DNA of 64,000 bases from Pseudolysobacter antarcticus (GTDB lineage Bacteria; Pseudomonadota; Gammaproteobacteria; Xanthomonadales; Rhodanobacteraceae): assembly GCF_004168365.1 (NCBI RefSeq), contig NZ_CP035704.1, positions 3,286,001 to 3,350,000 on the forward strand. The letters run 5' to 3'. The notes below the pieces were generated by a model, which saw only the letters and a program-made list of their open reading frames with translations, searched no databases and was not told where the DNA came from. The translations under genes and the position numbers were made by a program. Shown here piece after piece: positions 17,776 to 26,460 of the stretch (positions within the stretch are counted from its first letter, which is position 1; the number at the start of each line of letters is the position of its first letter).

Positions 17776-17898
17776 CGGAAAGCGGTAAGTTGCAATTTTT
17801 TGCTTTGGCGGATTTCACCATTACAATTGCGCTTTAGCCACCTGCGCCGCATGAGGACACGGCGTAATCTGGGCACCGTCGATAGGCTAACGGGTGTG

Positions 17899-18402
17899 AT
17901 GATGAACGCGAAAACAAATTTGATCTGGGTCTGCAACCACGCATTGAAGCTGCTGAGCGCAGCTGCACTGGCGATCGTCGTGGCGGGCTTGTTGGGGTTT
18001 GCGGCGCAGTCGAAATCATTGGCCGCGCTGAATACCGGTCAGTCGCAAACGGCACCGCCATATGCGCTGGAATGGCAGCTCGGCGATCGCCGCCTGCGTT
18101 ATTTCGAAACCAGCAAAACCGGCGCGGCGGAGTGGTCCTTTGATGCGTTCGCATGTCGCCATGACGATGTATCGACTTTGGCGCCGGGACGCTGGCGCGT
18201 AATCGCACAACCGCACGCTGCGGGTCGCGATGCGCAAGTCAGTCTGGCACCGCTCGATGCTGGCGATGCAAATGCCCTTCCCCATCCGCGCGCGCTTATT
18301 GCTTGCGGTGAACGCGGCACGCCCGATGCGGTAGCGATCCCGGCGCACACACTTTCTTGGCTGGCCGCGCGCAGCGGCGGAGTGGTTTATGTACGGCAAT
18401 AA
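17899..18402 (+). CDS. Hypothetical single-pass membrane/exported protein
   Basis: A 167-residue protein I do not recognise. One hydrophobic segment (LLSAAALAIVVAGLLGFAA) near residues 17-36 follows a short basic N-terminus, so it is an anchor or uncleaved signal. The rest is soluble, with LEWQLGDRRLRYFETSKTG and a final SGGVVYVRQ, and two cysteines (FACRHDD, IACGERG) that could form a disulfide in the periplasm. ATG 17899 is chosen; GTG 17896 and ATG 17902 are equally possible. Its last 14 bases overlap the GlxA-type regulator gene, which implies co-transcription. Confidence 0.6.
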   Translation: MMNAKTNLIWVCNHALKLLSAAALAIVVAGLLGFAAQSKSLAALNTGQSQTAPPYALEWQLGDRRLRYFETSKTGAAEWSFDAFACRHDDVSTLAPGRWRVIAQPHAAGRDAQVSLAPLDAGDANALPHPRALIACGERGTPDAVAIPAHTLSWLAARSGGVVYVRQ

Positions 18403-19444
18403 CCATGTCGCTGAAACGACTCCGCATTCAACCGCGGCGGCAGCGAATACAGCAAGCACGACGCGCATCGGCGCGCTCGTATTCGAGGATTGCATGGCGT
18501 CGTCGGTAACGGAATCGCTGGATATTTTTCGTGTTGCCAACAAGCTCACTCACTTGCGCCGCCCGGGCGATGCGCCGCCGTATTCGGTAGTCGCCACCAG
18601 CAGCAAAGGCGGCATGATTCGCGCGGCACACGGCGTGCATTTCGAGACCGTGCGGTTCGACCCTGCGGCATTCGACGTGCTGATCGTGCCGGGGCTTGGA
18701 ATGCAATACAGCGGGCCATCGCAGCAGAACTTTCAGCGACTCCACGCGGAGATCGATCTGCTGCGTATCGCCGCAAACGCGCAAGTGCGTCTTGCCGCGG
18801 GCTGCACTGGCACCTTTCTGCTGGCCGAAGCCGGCGTGTTGGACGGGCTTAGCGCAACCACCAGTTGGTGGCTGGCGGCGGCGTTCCGCCATCAATATCC
18901 GAACGTGAATTTGTCTGCCGACGACATTGTGGTCGATTCGGGCGCAGTGATGACGGCCGGGGCGGCAACGTGTTTTGTGCAGATGTGCCTGGCGCTGATC
19001 GCACAGAGCGCGGGCAAGGATATGGCCGATAATATCGGTCGGCTGATGGTGGTTGATCAGAGCCGTCATAGCCAGGCGCCGTATATCAATCGTGTCCTCG
19101 AACAAAAACCGCGACATGCTTTCAGCGAGAGCGCCGAACTTTATTTGCAGCGCAATCTGCATCAGCCGATCAGCGTGGTCGCGCTCGCCGAACATTGCAA
19201 AGTGAGTGAGCGCACTTTGCTGCGTCGGTTCCACGAAAGTTTCGGCGCAACGCCGCTGGAGTTCGTGCAGAAATTACGCGTCGAGCGCGCCAAGGCGTTA
19301 TTGGAGCAGACCAAGCTGACGTTCGATGAAGTGGTCGAGCGCTGCGGTTATCAGGATATCAGCAGCTTTCGTCGCCTGTTCAAGAATGTCACGAGCATAA
19401 CTCCGAACAGCTATCGCGAGCGGTTTCGCGCGCGCGGGCGCTGA
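18389..19444 (+). CDS. GlxA-type AraC-family transcriptional regulator (DJ-1/PfpI domain)
   Basis: A 351-residue regulator. Residues about 28-200 form a DJ-1/PfpI-like domain (IGALVFEDCMASSVTESLDI, VLIVPGLGMQYSG, RLAAGCTGTFLLAEAGVLDG with the nucleophile-elbow cysteine). A C-terminal AraC helix-turn-helix pair follows (ISVVALAEHCKVSERTLLRR and VERCGYQDISSFRRLFK). The layout is that of GlxA and related activators, which often control quaternary-amine or amino-acid catabolism. Here no catabolic operon adjoins, so the target is unknown. The start ATG 18389 lies inside the preceding hypothetical gene (14-base overlap). Downstream lies a convergent minus-strand gene. Confidence 0.9.
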   Translation: MYGNNHVAETTPHSTAAAANTASTTRIGALVFEDCMASSVTESLDIFRVANKLTHLRRPGDAPPYSVVATSSKGGMIRAAHGVHFETVRFDPAAFDVLIVPGLGMQYSGPSQQNFQRLHAEIDLLRIAANAQVRLAAGCTGTFLLAEAGVLDGLSATTSWWLAAAFRHQYPNVNLSADDIVVDSGAVMTAGAATCFVQMCLALIAQSAGKDMADNIGRLMVVDQSRHSQAPYINRVLEQKPRHAFSESAELYLQRNLHQPISVVALAEHCKVSERTLLRRFHESFGATPLEFVQKLRVERAKALLEQTKLTFDEVVERCGYQDISSFRRLFKNVTSITPNSYRERFRARGR

Positions 19445-19506
19445 GATTTTTCTCGCCGCGCTGAGTTAGTGATGGCGTTGGGCAGCCAAGTCCGATCACG
19501 GACGAA

Positions 19507-20190
19507 TCACTGGCAGTCGTCTTTTTCCGATGCCAGTTCGTTGATCGTGAGTTCGACTTCGCCGAATCGCGCATACGCAATCGCCGCCTGCATGCCGTCG
19601 GTGGCGTAATAAAATCCGCCCTTGGTGGGCGCATCGACCTTGTCGCGCGCGGCACCCTTGAACGCGGAATTCTTGTCATCGGCGACGCTGGCCAACGCAA
19701 AATGCTGCACGTTCTTGAGCTTGACACAGCTCACCAGACGCGTGGCCTGCAACGGGCGAATATCGAGCGCGAGTTTGTCGACCTTGACCGTGTCGCGCGG
19801 TTTTTCGGCATCGTCGAGCACATACACGATCGGCTTCAGCACGGATTTGGATTTGCCACTGCCTTGGGTGATGGTTTCGATACGCAACGCGGCGAATGGT
19901 AGCGGACGCAGCAGATCGATACGACGGTAATGACTCTTGCCCTCGGAAAAATCCATCGCAGGCGAAGTATCACGCACACCAAACCGATACGGCACGCCCT
20001 TGCTCAACGCAATCGGCGCGATCGCCTCGGGCGCATCCTTGGGCGGTGGCGGAGCTTCGTCCGCGGATTTTTTGTCGCCCACAAACGGCAGCTTGTCGAC
20101 CAGCCAGCCGAGCGGATTCTGCGCGGAAGCCGTTGTCGACAACATCAAGACGGCAATAATAAAAAATGAATTACGCAAAAAAGCAGGCAT
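19507..20190 (-). CDS. Hypothetical exported protein (MalM-like layout)
   Basis: A 227-residue protein with a signal peptide (MPAFLRNSFFIIAVLMLSTT, cleavage near ASA). It has an Ala/Pro/Lys-rich linker (KKSADEAPPPPKDAPEA), then a beta-rich domain with RIDLLRPLPFAALRIETITQ, LKPIVYVLDDAEKPRDTV and LTINELASEKD. The layout, with a segment that fixes a pair of extended strands after a charged linker, recalls MalM-type periplasmic proteins, but this is weak. ATG 20190 is used; ATG 20247 is an alternative with no better ribosome site. It is the last gene of a minus-strand run that starts at apbC. No function can be assigned. Confidence 0.6.
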   Translation of the reverse strand: MPAFLRNSFFIIAVLMLSTTASAQNPLGWLVDKLPFVGDKKSADEAPPPPKDAPEAIAPIALSKGVPYRFGVRDTSPAMDFSEGKSHYRRIDLLRPLPFAALRIETITQGSGKSKSVLKPIVYVLDDAEKPRDTVKVDKLALDIRPLQATRLVSCVKLKNVQHFALASVADDKNSAFKGAARDKVDAPTKGGFYYATDGMQAAIAYARFGEVELTINELASEKDDCQ

Positions 20191-20245
20191 CGACGCAGAA
20201 GTTTTCAAGAGGTTTTGCTGTGACCGCAGCAAAACCATAAAGTGC

Positions 20246-20276
20246 AATGCTGGCGGCTCGAAAAGCTGCCAGCATT
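20246..20276 (-). terminator. Hairpin after small exported protein gene
   Basis: AATGCTGGC pairs with GCCAGCATT (nine bases) around an inner arm, immediately after the stop of the 120-residue exported protein gene at 20281. The minus-strand sequence downstream (GCACTTTATGG) has only a short T run, so it may be a weak terminator or an attenuator between this gene and the next. Confidence 0.5.
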
Positions 20277-20280
20277 GGCA

Positions 20281-20643
20281 TCAGGAAGAGGATGCGGGCG
20301 CAGCAGCGGGCGCGATCGGGGTAGGATCAACCAGCGGCTTCAGATCACCGCTCTCGTCCGATAAAGCCTCGATCTTTAGGTGATCGCCCATTTCCTTGAT
20401 CAGATGTTTCTGCATGTCGGTCGCGTTGCTCGCACGCTTCAGCACCACCGCGGTGATGTGTTTGCGTTCCTGCAAATCGGCCAGATACGCCAACAACTGA
20501 TTCTTCGGCATCTTCTGCCGTTCGATCGTGAACTGGCCGTCTTTTTCCGGCGTGACGAAAGCGCGCTCGTCACTCGCGAACGCTGCAGTCGCGGACAAAA
20601 TGCCGAGTGCACTCAGCGTGATTAGCAAAAAACGTTTGATCAT
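20281..20643 (-). CDS. Small exported protein, ExbD-like fold suspected
   Basis: A 120-residue protein with a signal peptide (MIKRFLLITLSALGILSATA, cleavage after AFA). GAGGAGA stands before ATG 20643. The mature part reads EKDGQFTIERQKMPKNQLLA, then VVLKRASNATDMQKHLIKE, and ends in an Ala/Pro/Ser tail. It aligns by eye with the lipoprotein encoded just upstream (the -KDGQF-, -L-YL--L-- and -TAVVLK- blocks), so these are tandem paralogues. The strand-helix-strand plan, with VVLK before a helix, resembles the periplasmic domain of ExbD/TolR, but the membrane helix and its Asp are absent. Function unknown. Confidence 0.65.
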   Translation of the reverse strand: MIKRFLLITLSALGILSATAAFASDERAFVTPEKDGQFTIERQKMPKNQLLAYLADLQERKHITAVVLKRASNATDMQKHLIKEMGDHLKIEALSDESGDLKPLVDPTPIAPAAAPASSS

Positions 20644-20678
20644 GGTGTTCTCCTCGGATTGCGTGCTGATGGCATGGA

Positions 20679-21083
20679 CTACTCTACGGCGCGAGCGCGA
20701 ACTTCCGAAACCTTGCCATCACCATCGGCGTCGATGAATGCACGGAATTTGAACTGATAGCCGATCTTCGCCAGCTCGTTGATATGCGTGCCCTTGATCT
20801 TGTACTTTTCGCCGGGCTTGAGCAGCACCGTCTTGACAACCTTGTGCTGTTCTTCCAGATAACGAAGGTGACTGCGTAGGTCTTCGGAGGCCAAGGTGGC
20901 GCCGTCCAGATCGAACTGACCATCCTTGTCCGCGTGCAGCACCAGATCATAGCTCTGCGGAATATCGGTGGTCTTCAGCAGCTCATCGCCCTTGTCGCGA
21001 CGCCCGAGACAGGCGGCGAGCACACCGCATAATAAAAATACCGCGATCGAGCGCAATACGAAGGAATATTTTGGCAATTGCAT
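20679..21083 (-). CDS. Lipoprotein, paralogue of downstream exported protein
   Basis: A 134-residue protein with a lipoprotein signal (FLLCGVLAACLG, lipobox LAAC). The mature part shows LVLHADKDGQFDLDGATLAS, SHLRYLEEQHKVVKTVLLKP and an Asp-rich DADGDGKVSE that could bind calcium like a partial EF-hand loop. The DKDGQF block and strand order match the 120-residue protein at 20281-20643. Both probably face the periplasm. They lie in tandem 35 bases apart, likely one transcript. An ExbD/TolR-like periplasmic fold is my inference; no partner energy-transducing genes are in the window. Confidence 0.65.
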   Translation of the reverse strand: MQLPKYSFVLRSIAVFLLCGVLAACLGRRDKGDELLKTTDIPQSYDLVLHADKDGQFDLDGATLASEDLRSHLRYLEEQHKVVKTVLLKPGEKYKIKGTHINELAKIGYQFKFRAFIDADGDGKVSEVRARAVE

Positions 21084-21148
21084 TCAGGTATCTCCAATCA
21101 AAAGTCGATGCGAATCTTACATCGCGTGGTGAATTATTTAGTGAAATT

Positions 21149-21718
21149 CTAGGCGCGCGGCAGTGTCACGCCACGTTGCCCCATATATTTGCCGCCGCGA
21201 TCCTTGTAGCTGGTCTCGCACTCCTCGTCGGATTCCAGAAACAGCATCTGCGCGACGCCTTCATGCGCAAAAATACGCGCCGGCAGCGGTGTGGTATTGG
21301 AAAATTCCAGCGTGACGTGGCCTTCCCATTCCGGTTCCAGCGGCGTGACGTTGACGATGATACCGCAGCGCGCATATGTCGATTTGCCGAGGCAGATCGT
21401 CAGCACCTTGCGCGGAATGCGGAAATATTCGACCGTGCGCGCGAGCGCAAACGAGTTCGGCGGGATGATGCATTCGTTGGATTGCACATCAACAAAACTG
21501 CGCGAATCGAAATTCTTCGGATCAACGATGGTCGAGTTGATGTTGGTGAATATCTTGAACTCGTCGGCGCAACGCACGTCGTAGCCATAGCTCGATGTGC
21601 CATACGAAATGATGCGTCCGCCGCCCGCGTTCTGGCGCACCTGCGCCGGCTCGAACGGCTCGATCATGCCGTGCTGCTGGGCCATTTCGCGAATCCAACG
21701 ATCTGATTTTATCGACAT
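21149..21718 (-). CDS. dcd: dCTP deaminase
   Basis: A 189-residue trimeric dUTPase-fold enzyme that converts dCTP to dUTP plus ammonia, feeding dTMP synthesis. It opens [20 protein letters not shown], followed by [20 protein letters not shown] and the nucleotide-binding [20 protein letters not shown]. The catalytic glutamate is in [18 protein letters not shown]-type context (segment 21285-21302 on the minus strand). Length and spacing are standard for the monofunctional proteobacterial Dcd. It lies 72 bases downstream of apbC and 65 bases upstream of the small lipoprotein gene, all on the minus strand. Confidence 0.97.
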   Translation of the reverse strand: MSIKSDRWIREMAQQHGMIEPFEPAQVRQNAGGGRIISYGTSSYGYDVRCADEFKIFTNINSTIVDPKNFDSRSFVDVQSNECIIPPNSFALARTVEYFRIPRKVLTICLGKSTYARCGIIVNVTPLEPEWEGHVTLEFSNTTPLPARIFAHEGVAQMLFLESDEECETSYKDRGGKYMGQRGVTLPRA

Positions 21719-21790
21719 GCCTGAATCTCGATTTGGTGAGCGTAGTGCAACGACGTCGACAACAAATCCAGCGACATCGTGTACTGCATC

Positions 21791-22882
21791 TCAGGTATTT
21801 TGAATGACAATATTCGGAAATTGAATCGACTTGTTGCGTGCGTTAAGCGAGAGCCGTGCCGCGGTATTCCGCGCGATCGATCGATACGCCGCGGCAATGT
21901 TCGAATCGGGTGCCGCCGCCATCGTCGGCGTACCGCTATCGGCTTGCTCGCGAATGCGGATATCCAGCGGCAACGAACCCAGCATCGGCACATGATATTG
22001 CGCTGCCATTGCCGCGCCGCCGCCGGCACCGAAAATGTGTTCCTCGTGGCCGCACTGACTGCAGATATGCGTGCTCATGTTCTCGACGATGCCGAGCACA
22101 GGTACTTCGACTTTCTCGAACATGCGCAAACCCTTGCGCGCGTCGAGCAATGCAATGTCTTGCGGTGTGGTCACGATCACCGCGCCACTCACCGGCACAC
22201 GCTGGCACAGCGTCAATTGAATATCGCCGGTGCCGGGCGGCAGATCGATCACCAGATAATCCAGCTCGACCCACTGCGTATCGTTGAGCAACTGCTGCAA
22301 TGCCTGCGTCACCATCGGCCCACGCCAGATCATCGGTGTGTCTTCCTCGATCAGGAAACCGATCGACATCACCTGCAGGCCGTGATTGCGTTTCGGCTCG
22401 ATCAGGCGACCGTCTTTTGAATCCGGCTTGCCGCTCAGGCCGAGCATGCGCGGCACGCTCGGGCCATAAATATCCGCATCGAGAACACCGACGTTTGCGC
22501 CTTCCGCCTGCAGCGCGAGCGCGAGATTTACCGCGGTGGTGGATTTGCCGACACCGCCCTTGCCCGACGCCACGGCGATGATGTTCTTGACGTTCGGCAG
22601 CGGCGTCAGATCTTTCTGCACCTTGTGCGCAAATACGCGGCACGCCACGCTGACCGTGGCCGCGCTGATCGCCGGATCGGCCAGCAAGGTGGCTTGAATC
22701 TGCGCGGCAAGCGTGTCCTTCCAGGTGGCTGCCGGATAACCGAGCAGGATATCCACCGTGACCTTGTCGCTATCGACACCTACGCCACGTACCGCGCCAC
22801 TGGCGAGCAAACTCTGCTCGGTATGCGGATCGATCACGGTATCAAGCAATTGTCTGACTTTTTCCTGTGAAACTGAACTCAT
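21791..22882 (-). CDS. apbC: Iron-sulfur cluster carrier protein ApbC (Mrp family)
   Basis: A 363-residue Mrp/NBP35-type P-loop ATPase. An N-terminal MIP18-like domain (residues 1-90, VRQLLDTVIDPHTEQSLLAS) precedes the deviant Walker A ASGKGGVGKSTTAVNLA. Further motifs are VGVLDADIYGPSVPRMLG, VIDLPPGTGDIQLTLCQRVP and the cluster-binding pair CSQC in STHICSQCGHEEHIFG. It binds and transfers a [4Fe-4S] cluster to target enzymes. As in enteric bacteria, where mrp and metG are neighbours in divergent orientation, metG lies on the other side here, but two lipoprotein genes intervene. dcd is downstream. Confidence 0.95.
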   Translation of the reverse strand: MSSVSQEKVRQLLDTVIDPHTEQSLLASGAVRGVGVDSDKVTVDILLGYPAATWKDTLAAQIQATLLADPAISAATVSVACRVFAHKVQKDLTPLPNVKNIIAVASGKGGVGKSTTAVNLALALQAEGANVGVLDADIYGPSVPRMLGLSGKPDSKDGRLIEPKRNHGLQVMSIGFLIEEDTPMIWRGPMVTQALQQLLNDTQWVELDYLVIDLPPGTGDIQLTLCQRVPVSGAVIVTTPQDIALLDARKGLRMFEKVEVPVLGIVENMSTHICSQCGHEEHIFGAGGGAAMAAQYHVPMLGSLPLDIRIREQADSGTPTMAAAPDSNIAAAYRSIARNTAARLSLNARNKSIQFPNIVIQNT

Positions 22883-23113
22883 GGGGTGTGACTCTGGACA
22901 GCGTCGTCGCCAAGCGCGAGGGCGCGATTGTAGCGGACAGACCCGCCGCAGACACGCGCCAGCGCAAACATTCTGCCGCGCCGTATCGATTAACTGCGCC
23001 TGACTCGCTCGACCTTGCTGCGTTCGTATTCGCTGCCGCGGGGCGTTAAACTGAAAGCGCGTGCGTACTTAAGCGCGAGAATGAACTTGTTTGCCCTACC
23101 ACGGAGATTATCC
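22883..23113. promoter_or_regulatory. Divergent promoter region apbC / lipoprotein 1
   Basis: This 231-base gap separates the apbC start from the first four-Cys lipoprotein start. CACGGAG precedes the lipoprotein ATG at 23114 and fits a ribosome binding site. I see no clear -10/-35 pair or operator, and no RNA gene. Confidence 0.4.
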
Positions 23114-23536
23114 ATGAATCGCATAACCCGATCGCTCATTCCGTTTGCCCTGATCCTCGCCCTCGGCGCGTGTCAGAAAGAGGCACCGCCCCCGGCAGCT
23201 CAACCCGCTGCGGTGAAGCCAGTCGCGCCAACTCCGCCGCCTACCGTCACGCCTGCAGCTGCACCCATGGTCGCTGCCGACGCGCCGATTCCGGTCGTGC
23301 AGAATATCGGTGTGCCAGAGTGCGACGACTATCTACGCAAATACGAAACCTGCATCAGCAGCAAGGTGCCAGACGCGGCGCGCGCTGCGTTCAACCAAGG
23401 CCTCGAACAGACGCGTAACGCGTGGCGTGCTGCGGCGGCCTCCCCGTCGGGCAAGTCCGCATTGGTAACCGCATGCATGCAGGCACAGGCCGCCACCAAG
23501 ACGGCGATGACCCAGTACGGCTGTACCGATTTGTAA
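23114..23536 (+). CDS. Small four-Cys lipoprotein 1
   Basis: A 140-residue lipoprotein: the signal is IPFALILALGACQK with lipobox Cys20. A proline/alanine-rich linker of about 50 residues follows. A compact C-terminal domain has ECDDYLRKYETCISSKVPDA, TACMQAQAATK and a final QYGCTDL. Four cysteines in that domain match those of the next gene's product, so they are tandem paralogues; two disulfides in the periplasm are likely. I do not recognise a named family and cannot give a function. ATG 23114 is supported by GGAG about 7 bases upstream. A hairpin at 23590-23622 follows. Confidence 0.7.
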   Translation: MNRITRSLIPFALILALGACQKEAPPPAAQPAAVKPVAPTPPPTVTPAAAPMVAADAPIPVVQNIGVPECDDYLRKYETCISSKVPDAARAAFNQGLEQTRNAWRAAAASPSGKSALVTACMQAQAATKTAMTQYGCTDL

Positions 23537-23589
23537 GATACGTAAAAACTCAGACCGTGTTTCATGCGGCCTGATCTTGCTTGATCCAG

Positions 23590-23622
23590 CAACGCCAGCT
23601 CGGTAGACACGGGCTGGCGTTG
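23590..23622 (+). terminator. Hairpin between the two lipoprotein genes
   Basis: CAACGCCAGC (23590-23599) and GCTGGCGTTG (23613-23622) form a perfect ten-base stem with a 13-base loop, 54 bases after the stop of lipoprotein 1 and 63 bases before the start of lipoprotein 2. There is no T tract, so partial termination or mRNA stabilisation is more likely than a strong terminator. Confidence 0.5.
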
Positions 23623-23685
23623 TTGCATCGATGGTCGCAAATCGGGCATTCTGATTTGCTGCGCCCACCTCTGGAATTGAAAGCA

Positions 23686-24090
23686 ATGAGACTCGTTTCT
23701 CGTATCCCTGTACTGCTTATGCTGTTTGTTGTATTGGTCGGATGTCAGGATAAAAAAGCACCGTCTGCAAAAGCGGCAGATGCGCCGACAGCAGCAGCGG
23801 CCAATGCAGCGACACCCGCCCCAACCATCGCATCGACACCGCTCAACGGCGATGGAAAGGTCGGCGTGCGCGAGTGCGATGCGTATCTCACGCTGTATCG
23901 CACCTGCATCGAAACCAAGGTTCCGGCGAGTGATCAACCGCGTTATCGCGAGGCCTACATGCAAGGGCTCACCGCGCTGCAAAAAGCCGCGAACGGCATG
24001 GGCAACACCGCAAAGCTGGCCGAGAGCTGCGGCATGGCACGCGAGGCGGCCAAGAGTGCGCTAGCGAAATTCGGCTGCGATGAGTTTTGA
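23686..24090 (+). CDS. Small four-Cys lipoprotein 2
   Basis: A 134-residue lipoprotein with signal PVLLMLFVVLVGCQDK (lipobox Cys20). An Ala/Pro linker precedes the domain ECDAYLTLYRTCIETKVPAS, SCGMAREAAKSALAKFGCDE. Conserved with the upstream paralogue are ECD-YL--Y-TCI--KVP, an -A-SC/TAC- cysteine, and a closing YGC/FGC. The KVP-containing helix, followed by a long polar helix, suggests a small helical bundle held by two disulfides. No binding partner is evident. Its neighbour downstream is metG after about 210 bases. Duplicated small lipoproteins of this type look lineage-specific, but I cannot verify that here. Confidence 0.7.
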   Translation: MRLVSRIPVLLMLFVVLVGCQDKKAPSAKAADAPTAAAANAATPAPTIASTPLNGDGKVGVRECDAYLTLYRTCIETKVPASDQPRYREAYMQGLTALQKAANGMGNTAKLAESCGMAREAAKSALAKFGCDEF

Positions 24091-24300
24091 GTTTTTTCGA
24101 AATCTAGTGATGACGGGAAGAAGATCAGGAGCTATCGCGAAAACGCGATGATCCAGCGATCGGGTTGCGCGAATCCGCTACCGCCCTATATCTAGATTCC
24201 GCGCAGCACAGCTGGCGCGACGCCCCAAACCCTACGCATGCAGCCATCACGCTATGGCATGCGATAATCACCCCATCGATAATCAACGGATCCCAGCGGA

Positions 24301-26439
24301 ATGACTCACGCTCGCCAGCTTCTTGTCACCAGTGCCCTGCCTTATGCGAATGGCCCGCTGCATATCGGCCATCTGCTCGGCTATATCCAAGCGGATATCT
24401 GGGTGCGAGCGCGACGCATGGCCGGCGACACTGTGCATTTTGTCTGTGCCGATGATGCGCATGGCACCGCGATCATGCTGGCGGCGGAAAAAGCCGGCAT
24501 CACGCCCGAGGAATTCATCAAGGATATTCAGGCCGGTCACGAAAAAGATTTCGCGGCATTCCATGTCGATTTCGATTTTTATCACACCACACATTCGCCG
24601 GAAAACCAGGAACTGGCCGGACACATTTTCACGCGCCTGCGCGACACCGGAAAAATCGCGCGGCGCGAAGTGCGCCAGCTGTACGATCCGATCAAGGAAA
24701 TGTTCCTGCCGGACCGCTACATCAAGGGCGAATGTCCGGTCTGCGCGACGCCGGATCAATACGGCGACAATTGCGAAAATTGCGGCGCCACGTATTCACC
24801 GACCGACCTGAAAAATCCGCGCTCGGTGGTTTCCGGCGCGACGCCGGAGTTGCGCGATTCGGAGCATTATTTTTTCAGGGTCGGCGAGTTTGCGCAGTTC
24901 CTGCGCGAGTGGTTGGCCGGCGATGTCGCGCATCCTTCGGTCAAGGCAAAACTCAAGGAGTGGCTGGATTCCGAAGGTGGTGTGCGTGACTGGGACATCT
25001 CACGCGATGCGCCGTATTTCGGCTTTCCAATTCCGGATGCGCCCGGCAAGTTTTTCTATGTCTGGCTGGACGCGCCGGTTGGCTATCTCGCGAGTTTCAA
25101 GAAATATTGCGCGAGCGAAAAAGGCCGCGCCAACGGACTGACGCCGGCGTCGTTCCATCAGTTTTTGCGGCCCGACGATCCGGACTTTCTCGCCGAGAGC
25201 AAGCTGCATCATTTCATCGGCAAGGACATCGTGAACTTTCACGGCCTGTTTTGGCCGGCGATGTTGCAAGGCGCGGGTTACCGCGAGCCGACCGCGCTGC
25301 ACGTCAACGGTTATCTCACCGTCAACGGCGCGAAAATGTCGAAGTCGCGCGGCACGTTTATCCAGGCGCGCACGTATCTTGATGCGGGTTTGAACGCGGA
25401 GTATTTGCGTTATTACTTTGCGACGATGCTTGGCGCCGCACCCACTGATATCGATCTCGATTTGAAAGCCTTCGAAGATCGCGTCAATTCGCATCTGGTA
25501 GGCAAATTCGTGAATATCGCAAGTCGCTGCGCGGGATTTATCGAAAAGCATTTCGATGGCCGACTGGCCGCAGAAATCGATGCGGACTTGCACGCGCACT
25601 ACGAGTTTGCGAGAAATCGATTGGAGCAAATTTCATCGCACAAACGCTACTACGAGGAAGGCGACTTCGCCCAGATCGCGCGTGATGTGATGAATGAGGC
25701 CGACTATATCAACGGACTCATCGCCGGGTGGCAACCGTGGAAGCTCGCCAAAGATCCGGCGCAGCACAAGCTGCTGCATCAGGTCTGCACATTGGCGATC
25801 AATTTTTTCCGCCTGTTGACGATTTATCTCAAACCCATCATCCCGGCAACGGCGACGCACATCGAAACGTTTCTCGGCGAAAAACTTGATTATTTCCTGC
25901 AGGCCGAGACCCTGTTGTTAGGCAAGCAAATCCAACCATTTCAGTCGCTGATCACACGCATCGACTCCAAGAATATCGAAGCCATGATCGAAGCCTCGAA
26001 AGATTCCCTCGCCGTCGAAAAACCGGCGGCGAATACCGCGCCGGCAAAGAAACCCGCTGCCGCGAAAACCGCGACTAACGCATCGCCCGTCGTGCAATCG
26101 CCACCCGCGATCATCGCGATGGATGATTTCGCCAAACTCGATCTGCGTATCGGCAAGGTGCTCGTCTGCGAATTCGTCGAAGGTTCGGACAAGCTGCTGC
26201 GCTTTCAACTCGATGCCGGCGATCTTGGCCAGCGCCAGATTTTTTCCGGCATTCGCGCCGCGTATGCTGAGCCGGAAAAACTGGTCGGACGCAACGTGGT
26301 TTTCATCGCCAATCTCACGCCGCGCAAGATGCGTTTTGGTGTTTCCGAAGGCATGATTCTCTCGGCGGGCGGCAGCGACGGTACGTTGTTCCTGCTCGAT
26401 GCGGATGCTGGCGCGTTGCCCGGCATGACGGTCAAATAA
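24301..26439 (+). CDS. metG: Methionyl-tRNA synthetase
   Basis: A 712-residue class I synthetase that charges tRNA-Met and initiator tRNA. HIGH is at residues 21-24 in PLHIGHLLGYI and KMSKS in GAKMSKSRGTF. A zinc knuckle of the two-CxxC type is visible (ECPVCATPDQYGDNCENCGA). The anticodon-binding helical domain follows. An Ala/Lys/Pro linker leads to the C-terminal tRNA-binding/dimerisation domain (MDDFAKLDLRIGKVLVCEFV and LTPRKMRFGVSEGMILSAGG). The start ATG 24301 aligns with the family N-terminus (RQLLVTSALPYANG). rnfB starts 21 bases after its stop, so metG-rnfB-nth probably form one transcript. Confidence 0.97.
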   Translation: MTHARQLLVTSALPYANGPLHIGHLLGYIQADIWVRARRMAGDTVHFVCADDAHGTAIMLAAEKAGITPEEFIKDIQAGHEKDFAAFHVDFDFYHTTHSPENQELAGHIFTRLRDTGKIARREVRQLYDPIKEMFLPDRYIKGECPVCATPDQYGDNCENCGATYSPTDLKNPRSVVSGATPELRDSEHYFFRVGEFAQFLREWLAGDVAHPSVKAKLKEWLDSEGGVRDWDISRDAPYFGFPIPDAPGKFFYVWLDAPVGYLASFKKYCASEKGRANGLTPASFHQFLRPDDPDFLAESKLHHFIGKDIVNFHGLFWPAMLQGAGYREPTALHVNGYLTVNGAKMSKSRGTFIQARTYLDAGLNAEYLRYYFATMLGAAPTDIDLDLKAFEDRVNSHLVGKFVNIASRCAGFIEKHFDGRLAAEIDADLHAHYEFARNRLEQISSHKRYYEEGDFAQIARDVMNEADYINGLIAGWQPWKLAKDPAQHKLLHQVCTLAINFFRLLTIYLKPIIPATATHIETFLGEKLDYFLQAETLLLGKQIQPFQSLITRIDSKNIEAMIEASKDSLAVEKPAANTAPAKKPAAAKTATNASPVVQSPPAIIAMDDFAKLDLRIGKVLVCEFVEGSDKLLRFQLDAGDLGQRQIFSGIRAAYAEPEKLVGRNVVFIANLTPRKMRFGVSEGMILSAGGSDGTLFLLDADAGALPGMTVK

Positions 26440-26460
26440 TCGGCCGTCGATACGCAGATC

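Noticed and set aside
24091-24300. Possible RNA leader before metG
   Set aside because: I searched for T-box or hairpin structures upstream of metG and saw none; a T-box would also be unexpected in a proteobacterial metG.
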